Below, in pieces: positions 1-8,041 of a DNA stretch of 64,000 nt. The stretch comes from Lycium barbarum (lineage: Eukaryota; Streptophyta; Magnoliopsida; Solanales; Solanaceae), in contig NC_083346.1 of assembly GCF_019175385.1 (NCBI RefSeq), positions 83,776,543-83,840,542 of the forward strand, given 5' to 3'. A model generated the notes under the pieces. That model saw nothing but the letters and a program-made list of their open reading frames with translations, had not been told where the DNA came from and searched no databases. The translations under genes and the position numbers were made by a program. Position 1 is the stretch's first letter, and every line of letters starts with the position of its first letter.

Positions 1-480
1 CGATAGGTGACCTGCACTTCCTCCCATATAAGGCCTCATACGGTGCCATCTGAATGCTCGAATGGTAGCTATTATTATAAGCAAACTCAACCAGTGGAAA
101 ATGATCATCCCAGCTACTCTGAAGTCAATATATAGGCTCGCAAAATATCTTCTAGTGTCTGAATAGTACGCTTCTCCGGTCCATCAGTTTGAGGGTGAAA
201 TGTTGTGCGGAGACTCACCTGTGTTCCCAATCCCTTCTGGAATGATCTCCAGAATTTAGCTGTAAACTGAGCTCCTCTATCTGAAATAATGGCTGTGGGA
301 ACCCCATGAAGTCTCACTATCTCCCTGATGTATAACCTCGCATAATCTTCTGCAGAATAAGTAGTCTTGACTGGAAGGAAATGGGATGATTTCGTCAGCC
401 TATCAACAATAACCCATATAGAGTCATACTTCCGCTGAGTGCGAGGTAAACCTGTAATAAAGTCCACATTAATCACCTCC
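1..480 (-). pseudogene. R2 integrase fragment (catalytic core)
   Basis: Read on the minus strand, this gives the retroviral-type integrase core: a first Asp in a VDFITGLPR context, the second Asp in IISDRGAQF, and the region of the catalytic Glu after HPQTDG, where the usual QAE is PEK here, so the Glu is shifted or lost. Near base 1 the frame continues into the GRKCRSPIG motif typical of this family. At about 482 a Trp codon has become TAG. R1 is inserted just upstream at 497. The matching N-terminal part (HHCC zinc-binding region) is at 10635-11093. The enzyme would join retroelement cDNA to chromosomal DNA; this copy cannot be functional. Confidence 0.85.
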
Positions 481-719
481 TATTTCCAAGTTAAGATGTT
501 ACACCTCGGAAAAATCTTTCGTTAGTACGCAAGTGAATGAACTAGTGATGAGTACGAGCGTACGATGTTTTCGCGAGTAAGAAATAACATTTGACAACCC
601 TAAGTGAGATTCCGAAGGCAATCGCAATAAGAGAGAGGTTATGCTCCATAATGAATAATCATAGGTTTTGGAAATGTGAAAAGTTGCAAGTTTGCATTCT
701 GGCCAGTGGTCGTAAAATG

Positions 720-1020
720 AAATGCGGACCGCAAAGTGGTATACGGTCCGTAAACTGCCATGTCGCATTTTGGCTTCCAAAACTTCAACTTTCTGCCAAA
801 TGAGCAAATGGTTAAAAACGACCCAAAATACGAATCGTAAAGTGGTTTACGGCCCGTAAACTGCGTCCGTAAATCACCACATCTCAGTTTGAGTTTCTGG
901 TTCTGATATGATTAAATACGACCACGAAGGACGGTCTGTAAACTGGAATACGGACCGTAAACTAAGTTTACGACCACTGTACACTTCAAATCAGATTTTT
1001 AAGTCATTAGATAAGGGGAC
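720..1020 (+). promoter_or_regulatory. Palindrome array and putative promoter of R1 LTR
   Basis: This segment holds at least six variants of the short palindrome TACGGNCCGTA or its half-sites, spaced a few to tens of bases apart, followed by ATTAGATAAGGGGACC, a weak TATA-like sequence. The same arrangement, palindromes and then (T)ATAAGGG, recurs in S2, R5 and R8. It resembles a cluster of sites for a dimeric DNA-binding factor upstream of a transcription start. The start site is not visible from sequence alone. Confidence 0.5.
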
Positions 1021-1727
1021 CAAGGCTTATTTCATTTCACTTCTACATCACACCCCTTCTCTCTAGAACATCTCTCTACATATATTCCACAAGAATTCAA
1101 GGATATTTGGTGATCAACAACATAAATCAAGGGAATCAAGTGTAAGAAAACCATCAAGATCATCCAAGGTCAAGAAATCCAAATGGAGATAAACTAGGGT
1201 TTTCCTCAAAGTGGAGTATTATCAACTAAAGCTTGTTCCTACAACATTTAAGGTAAGATTCATGCTATTTCTATGTTGTTTAAGGTAGTTAAGAGTTGAA
1301 ATACTTGGATTGTAGAAGAGTTTAGAAAATTGAGTCATGAATATGGAATAGTGTCATTTTGCGAAATAGTAAGAATTGAGCTATGGGTCTTGATGTATTG
1401 TGGTAAATACGATATAAATGATGTTGAGAACATGAGATGAACGATGTATGTAAATGGACGTCGTGTGTGTTATGCCCATGGTTATGGATGAATTGAATGT
1501 AAGTCTAGAAATATGGATAATGTGAATGAGTAATGGCTATTGTTATGGCATCGTGAATTTATTATTGACGTTTGGGAGTTGAGATACGTCATGGAGGAGA
1601 TGCTGTCCGATTTTCTCTAGTTTTAGTCATAGATGCTAGCTATCGATTCTAATGATAGTAAGACTTTAATGAAGGTAGAAACGCGATCTTTGAAGGGGAA
1701 TGTACAAGCGATAAATAGTTAAACGGA

Positions 1728-1740
1728 AAGGTATGTAAGG
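1728..1740 (+). promoter_or_regulatory. Splice-donor-like conserved LTR motif
   Basis: The sequence AAG|GTATGTAAGG matches the plant 5' splice site consensus. Versions of it occur at the equivalent place in the LTRs of R2, R3, S1, S2, S3, S4, S5, R4, R5, R7, R8 and R9 (for example CAG|GTACGTAAGG with GT at 60444). The 3' LTR of R1 has it with GT at 9277. An acceptor-like CAG lies about 0.9-1.2 kb downstream, at the end of the hairpin cassette. Splicing itself is an inference. Confidence 0.45.
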
Positions 1741-2598
1741 CTAACCCTTCTTTCATAAGGCGTGGTTCTTTGGCCAAACATCTAAATCCTCTATACGAGT
1801 ATGTTGTCCTTCAATGATTTGATCTTCCGAGCTTATAAGCTCATGATTCTTTATACGCTACGATTGTACTAAGTTCCTCGCATGACTAGTAGGCCTATTA
1901 AGGTAGACGAAATGAATGATGATGATAGTGATAACGGTATTCATGATGGATATAATGATAATAACGATGACGATTATGATAATGGGGTTAAAAGTAAAGA
2001 TGCTTATGAGCTATTGTGTATATGTATGACTATTATGGAACACCGAGCTTATATGGCCGGGTAGTATATGTATAGATGTATATATATGTATATTTACGTA
2101 ACGTACGCACACCACTACAGTTGGGTATGGACAACACTTAGCCTTGGTGGGGTCAGGTACATGTAACACTGAGCCTTGGTTGGCCAGGTATGTATGATCA
2201 TTGAGCCTAGATATGATCGGGTACGTGCAACACCGATCCTACGTGGTCGGGTATGTTATATAAGGATATGTATGAAACACCGATCCTACGTGGTCGGGTA
2301 TGCTATGTAAATGCTATGTGTATGACATGATTATGTATATGATATGATTACGAATATGATATGACCATGTATATGAATGTGAATAAGGGCATGTATACGA
2401 ATACGAGCACAAATATGGTACGGGTATTATGGTGGAGTACGAATAGTGATGTATGTACATAAATACGTATTAGCAAGGGAAAGTTCCTATGAAAGGCAAG
2501 TAAGTGCATATGACGATGATATTGCCATTTCCCATCCTGTGCTATTTCTTATGTTGCTATCTATGCTTCTATATTGATATTGACTATGCTTTATATAC

Positions 2599-2656
2599 TC
2601 AGTACATTCTTCGTACTGACGTCCTTTTGTTTGTGGACGCTGCGTCATGCCCGCAG
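2599..2656 (+). other. Three-hairpin cassette, R1 5' LTR
   Basis: These 58 nt divide fully into three adjacent stem-loops. Hairpin 1 is TCAGTAC / GTACTGA with a 7-nt loop. Hairpin 2 is CGTCC / GGACG with a 10-nt loop. Hairpin 3 is CTGCG / CGCAG with loop TCATGCC. There is no spacer between them. The cassette ends 447 nt before the LTR 3' end. Similar cassettes occur in all other long LTRs here, with compensating stem changes. Function unknown; candidates are an RNA processing or polyadenylation signal, or a spliced leader boundary. Confidence 0.75.
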
Positions 2657-3107
2657 GTGCACAGGGAGACAGGCTTGATCCATAGCGGTATTCTCAGAGA
2701 CCACCTAGCAGAGCTCCATTTCATTCGAAGCCATAGCTTTTGGGTACTCATTCTTTTGTGTACATAATTATGGGCACAGCGGGGTCCTATCCCGCTCATG
2801 TGATATGTTATACTCTTCTTAGAGGCTCGTAGTCACTTGTATATGGTTAGATATGTCTGGCCTTGTCGGCCCATATTTTGTATATCATTTTGATAGCCTT
2901 GTCGGCTCATGCACGTTGATGTGGCATAGATGCCAATCATTATATAAATGCATTGTCGTCCAATGGGACTGGTATGATGAACGAATAGATTTATATGTTT
3001 AATTGTATGGCACACCTAGATGTAAGCATAAAAGTGAGTTAAGGGGGTGCCCGGGTAGGCTAGCACCGGGTGCTCGTCGCGGCCCTCTAGAAGGGTCGTG
3101 ACAAAAG

Positions 3108-3121
3108 TTGTATCAGAGCAG
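3108..3121 (+). other. R1 primer-binding site (initiator Met-tRNA)
   Basis: TTGTATCAGAGCAG begins four bases after the LTR end. It matches the complement of the 3' end of initiator Met-tRNA (TGGTATCAGAGC) apart from one G-to-T change. Minus-strand cDNA synthesis would start here. Confidence 0.85.
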
Positions 3122-3165
3122 TTCAGTCCTAGGGTGTGTCTACGAGCCGTGTCTAGTAGAGTCTT

Positions 3166-3200
3166 GGTTATGGGTGTGTTGCGCGCCACACTTATAAACA
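3166..3200 (+). other. Leader hairpin after the primer-binding site, R1
   Basis: An imperfect hairpin with GTGTG paired to CACAC and an outer TTAT paired to ATAA encloses a GC-rich loop. Equivalents lie at the same place in R2 (14497-14532), R3 (18545-18580), R5 (49828-49862) and R9 (62091-62122). It is followed by the shared motif GTGCGATAGAGC (about 3253-3264). Position suggests an RNA packaging or dimerisation signal; this is inference. Confidence 0.6.
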
Positions 3201-3314
3201 AGAATCTGCGGACATTTTAGGAAAAAATGACCTTCTTTTCTTGATAAGAATCGTGCGATAGAGCTATGATGTGAGAAATTCTTGTTCCTTAATCGTGTGT
3301 TGTGTATTTCAGAA

Positions 3315-4640
3315 ATGCCTAGAAAGAGAAAAGATACAGCTGCCCAAAAGGGCAAGACGGTGGCAGAAAAGCGGGCTGAAAAAGCACCGCCACCAGTAGT
3401 AGAGGAAAGTGAGTCCCAGATTGCGGCTCAGTCCCAGTCCTCCCATTCAGTGCCTATATTAGAGGAGCATCAGGGAGCCTCAGCCCCAACTCCGGCACCT
3501 CCAGCTTCTCCACCGGATGCTTCGGGCCAAGATGTGAAAGTGGCCATTAATTTGCTGACTCAATTGGTTGCAGCCCAGACTCAGAGGCAAAGTTCAAGGC
3601 AAGGTGATAGGGTTGTTCGTGCAAGGGCCCATGACTTCATTACTTTAAACCCTCCGAAATTCTTTGGGTCAAAGCCGGAAGAGGACCCTCAGGATTTCAT
3701 TGATGGGATGTTGAGGACGCTTCGATTGATACATGTTTCAGACACCGAATCGGTGGAGTTAGCATCATATAGATTGAGAGATGTCTCGATCCAGTTGTAT
3801 ACAGTTTGGATGGCTTCACGGGGAGCCAATGCACCTCCCCCGGTATGGCAAGAGTTCGTTGATGCTTTTCTCCGACACTATATGCCTCCGGAAGTTCGGC
3901 GAGCTAGAGCCGATAAGTTCTTAAATTTGAGGCAAGGTAGCATGAGTGCTCTAGAGTATAGTCTCCGCTTCAATTCCTTGGCTAGGTATGCTTCGGCCAT
4001 GGTAGCGGATATGGGTGACCGGGTACACTGATTTGTGAAAGGCCTAGGGACACATTTGATGGATAGATGCTTGACTGTGTCCCTTTAGGACGGTATGGAT
4101 AGTGCACGCATTCAGGCCCATGCTCAAAACTTAGAAGAAAGCCTGCAACAGCAAAGAAGGGAACGTGAGCAAGATAGGGGCCATAGCAAGAGGGCCAGAT
4201 CTTCGGGTCCGATGAGTGAGATTAGAGGTGGGCACAAGTAGCAGTTTCCCAGGCATTCAGGCTACTCTATGACCAGTGCACCTCCACGATTTTCAGGCCA
4301 GAGATTTGATAGATCTGCTCGTGCGGGGCCGTGTCCGAGTTCTTCAGGTTCCCAGTTTAGAGGTTATTCGGGTCAGGCAAGGCCGCCCGTGCCACGATGT
4401 TCCCAGTGTGGGAAGTTGCATTGGGGTCAATGCCGATCGGGTTTAGATGGTTGCTATTCATGTGGTCGGCCAGGCCATATCATGCGTGATTGCCCCTCGG
4501 TTCATGGTAGGGGTAGGACCCAGCCCTCAAGGTCAGTAGCCGGATCTTCATCTTCTATGCGCCCTATGGGGCCAGGTTCACATGCTCCAGTTGGCCATGG
4601 TAGAGGCAGAGGGAGAGCTCCCAGTTCTAGCGGTCCTCAG
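3315..4640 (+). pseudogene. R1 gag (capsid/nucleocapsid), three in-frame stops
   Basis: The start ATG at 3315 is followed by a basic MPRKRK sequence and a Pro/Ala-rich linker, then the capsid-like region with NPPKFFGSKPEEDP and a Trp-containing PPVWQEFVDAFLRHYMP motif. A CCHC zinc knuckle of the form CX2CX4HX4C (CYSCGRPGHIMRDC) lies near 4450-4495. One frame runs from 3315 through the knuckle but is interrupted by TGA at 4029, TAG at 4086 and TAG at 4239. The first stands where Arg (CGA) is expected and the second where Gln (CAG) is expected, so C-to-T change explains both. Gag would form the virus-like particle and bind the genomic RNA. Confidence 0.88.
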
Positions 4641-5395
4641 CACCGTATTTATGCTTTGGCTGGACGCCAAGATCTTGAGTCTTCTCCTGACGTGGTCACA
4701 GGTATATTATCGGTATTCTCTCATGATGTATATGCTTTGATTGATCCGGGCTCCACATTGTCCTATGTTACTCCATATATTGCGGGTCGATTTAAAATCG
4801 AGCCGGAGTCGATCAAACCTTTTGAGGTGTCTACACCCGTGGGTGAATCGGTAATAGCTAGCCGAGTATGTAGAGATTGTGTAGTTGTGATATGTGACCG
4901 CCGTACTATAGTTGACTTGCATGAACTAAAGCTGGTAGATTTTGATGTCATTATGGGCATGGATTGGTTGGCTTCTTGTTATGCCAATGTTGATTGTAGA
5001 ATGAAGATGGTTCGTTTCCAGTTTCCGGGAGAACCAGTTTTAGAATGGAAAGGGAATACGGCTTCACCAAAAGGTAGGTTTATTTCCTATCTAAAGGCAA
5101 GGAAGATGGTCACAAAGGGATGTATTTATCACCTAGTGCGAGTTCAAGATATGAAAGCTGAATCGCCAACCCTTCAGTCAGTTCCCGCAGTAAATGAATT
5201 TTCGGATGTGTTCCCGGAAGAGCTTCCAGGCCTTCCTCCTGAGCGGGAGATTGACTTTGCTATTGATGTGTTGCCAGAAACTAAGCCTATATCTATTCCT
5301 CCTTATAGAATGGCACCTGCAGAATTGAAGGAGTTGAAGGAGCAATTGAAAGATTTACTTGATAAAGGCTTTATTAGGCCTAGTTCATCCCCGTG
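4641..5395 (+). pseudogene. R1 protease and N-terminal reverse transcriptase
   Basis: This continues the gag frame. The retropepsin active site is seen as ALIDPGSTLSYV near 4734-4769, the usual DSG-type triplet being DPG in this family. The linker to RT contains [16 protein letters not shown], and RT begins with [16 protein letters not shown]. The frame then stops abruptly: after RPSSSPW the sequence jumps to codons that belong about 100 residues further on, and the frame shifts, giving a stop at 5418. The junction at 5393-5395 shows TGG shared by both sides, a 3-base microhomology. Confidence 0.88.
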
Positions 5396-7819
5396 GACAA
5401 TGTGTTTAGGCCCTTCCTAGATTTATTTGTGATCGTATTTATTGATGATATCTTGGTGTATTCTAGATCCGTGGCAGAACATGCGGATCATTTGCGCACT
5501 GTCCTTGTAGTTCTTCAGACTCGAGGGTTGTTTGCAAAGTTTTTGAAATGCGAGTTTTGGTTGAACTCAGTTGCATTTCTGGGGCATATTGTTGCAGCCG
5601 ATGGTATTCGAGTGGATAGTCAAAAGATTGAGGCCGTGAAGACTTGGCCAAGGCGCACGACTCCTACGGAGGTTCGTAGCTTTCTGGGCTTAGCAGGTTA
5701 TTACAGGAGGTTTGTTGAAGGCTTTTCTTCTATTTCTGCACCGCTCACAAAGTTCACCCAGAAATCAGCTAAGTTTCAATGGACAGATGCTTGAGAACGT
5801 AGTTTCCAAGAGTTGAAGGATAGATTGACTTCTGCCCCAGTCTTGACACTCCAAGAGGGATTGGAAGGATATGTTGTTTATTGTGATGCTTCAGGCGTTG
5901 GGCTAGGCTGTGTATTGATGCAACATGGTAAAGTGGTTGCGTATGCTTCAAGGCAATTGCGGAAACATGAGAAGAGTTATCCGACCCATGATCTAGAATT
6001 GGCCGCGGTGGTTCATGCATTAAAGATATGGAGACATTTTTTATATGGTGTCCATGTGGATATCTACACAGATAATAAGAGTCTCCACTACATCTTCAAT
6101 CAGAAAGAGTTGAATTTGCGGCAACGACGATGGTTGGAACTGCTAAAGGATTATGATGTCGATATTTTGTATCACCCTGGAAAGGCAAATGTTGTAGCTG
6201 ATGCTCTTAGCCGCAGATCGATGGGAAGTTTATGTGATGTATGACCAAAGAAGAGGGGAATGGCCCGTGAGCTCCAGCAGTTAGCTAGCCTAGGAGTTCG
6301 AGTGGTGGACTCAGGTAGCAGGGGAGATACTATTCAGAATTCAGCGGTCTCGTCGTTAGTAGCAGAAGTGAAAGAGCAACAATACGAAGATTCCATGCTA
6401 ATGCAGTACAGAGATACACTCCCCAAGAAAGAGGAGTCATCATTTGATATTTCAGGAGATGGAGTTCTCCGCTGTCGAGGCAGGTTATGTGTTCCCGATG
6501 TGGCAGACTTACGCCACCAAATAATGAGGGAAGCCCATTTTTCCCGCTACTCTATCCACCCCAGAGCGACGAAAATGTATCATGACCTTAAGTCTATATA
6601 TTGGTTGATTGGAATGAAGAAAGATATAGCGGAATTCGTAGCTCAATGTCCAAATTGCTAGCAAGTGAAAATTGAGCACCAAAAACCGGGTGGATTGTTG
6701 CAAGCTATAGAAATCCCAACTTGGAAATGGGAAGTGATTAACATGGACTTCATTTCAGGCTTAACCCGTTCTCGACGTAAGAATGATTCCATATGGGTGA
6801 TTGTGGATAGACTCACAAAGTCAGCTCATTTCTTACCCGTCAGAACGATGTATGTGGCTGAAGATTATGCAAAGCTATATGTTAAGGAGATAGTGAGACT
6901 CCATGGTGTTCCAGTGTCTATTATCTCCGATAGAGGGACTCAGTTTATAGCTAATTTCTGGACGTCGTTCCAAGAGGGTTTAGGGACCCAAGTGAGCCTT
7001 AGCACGGCATTTCATCCACAGACCGATGGACAAGCTGAACGTACTATTCAGACTCTTGAAGATATGTTACGAGCATGTATGATAGATTTTGGAGGAAATT
7101 GGGATGATCATTTGCCACTCATTGAATTTGCTTACAATAACAGTTACCATTCTAGCATTCAAATGGCACTGTATGAAGCTTTATATGGGCGAAAGTGTAG
7201 ATCCCCAATCGGGTGGTTTGAAACAGGAGAGGCTAAATTGATAGGGCCAGATTTGGTCCAGCAAGCTGTAGAGAAAGTTAAGCTCATACAAGATCGGTTG
7301 TTAGCAGCCCAAAGTCGCCAAAAGTCCTATGCGGATAATCGTCGAAGAGACTTGGAGTTCAGAGTGAAAGACTGGGTATTCTTGAAAGTGTCGCCTATGA
7401 AGGGTGTAATGAGGTTTGGCAAAAAGGGGAAGCTTAGTCCCCGATACATTGGGCCTTATGAGATTGTATGAAAAGTGGGCAAGGTAGCCTATGAATTAGA
7501 ACTACCTCCGGATTTGGAGTCAGTCCATCCGATTTTCCATGTCTCGATGCTTCGAAAGTGTGTAGGAGATCCTACTAAGATCGCGCCAATAAGTGATGTA
7601 CATGTGACAGAAAAGTTATCTTATGAAGAGATACCCATTGCCATAATAGATAGGCAAGTACAGAGGCTTAGAAACAAAGAAGTGGCCTCAGTTAAGGTTT
7701 TATGGAGAAGCAGTAAACGAGAAGAAATGACATGGGAAGCGGAAGAAAGTATGCGATCCAAATACCCTCCTTTATATCAGCCCTTGGAAGAAGTCCAAGA
7801 TGAGACGTCAAGATTTTAA
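5396..7819 (+). pseudogene. R1 RT C-terminus, RNase H, integrase and chromodomain
   Basis: After the deletion a single frame runs to a TAA at 7817. It begins within RT just before the catalytic [10 protein letters not shown] motif (about 5432-5463). RNase H shows CDASG, DLELAA and YTDNKSL. Integrase shows an HHCC zinc region ending CPNC at 6656, then core residues in NMDFISGL, IISDRGTQF and TDGQAERTIQ. The C-terminus has the GKLSPRYIGPYEI motif and a chromodomain-like tail with SVKVLWR and EMTWEAEE. In-frame stops occur at 5792, 6242, 6659 and 7469; the last two stand at expected Gln and Arg codons. RT motifs before FIDD are missing, so no active polymerase can be made. Confidence 0.9.
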
Positions 7820-7988
7820 GCTATGCATGTTTTCCTTTTATGCTTTTTGGGCCGTGCGTGGCCAAACTTGTATGCTATTATGTTGTGGCCCTGTGAGGCA
7901 TCGATATTATGGGTTGTTGTGATAAGATGGTAGTGTCATAGTATAGGGGAAACTCTGGCGAAATTTTTATAGAATCCCCGAAGACTTT

Positions 7989-8041
7989 AACATTCGAGGA
8001 CGAATGTTCTTAAGGGGGGGGGGGGGGGGGGGGGGGGAGAA
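7989..8041 (+). other. R1 pre-PPT hairpin and 24-G polypurine tract
   Basis: AACATTCG, loop AGGA and CGAATGTT form a perfect 8-bp hairpin (7989-8008). Then follow CTTAA and a run of 24 G (8014-8037), ending AGAA at the 3' LTR. The tract would prime plus-strand DNA synthesis. A homopolymer this long is unusual for a polypurine tract. R7 has a similar G29 tract, seen as C on the plus strand at 55600-55628. Confidence 0.8.

Larger units (their letters stand above)
497..3103 (+). repeat. R1 5' LTR
   Basis: A 2607-bp direct repeat of 8042-10634. From left to right it carries an array of ACGGNCCGT palindromes (720-975), an AT-rich promoter-like stretch at 1005-1020, an intron-donor-like AAAG|GTATGTAAGG at 1731, degenerate tandem units with CCGATCCTACGTGGTCGGG (about 2110-2310), the three-hairpin cassette (2599-2656) and the GGGTCGTGACA end. 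Short reading frames inside it (for example around 1882-2064 and 2504-2767) have no protein-like conservation other than that expected between LTR copies. Confidence 0.93.
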
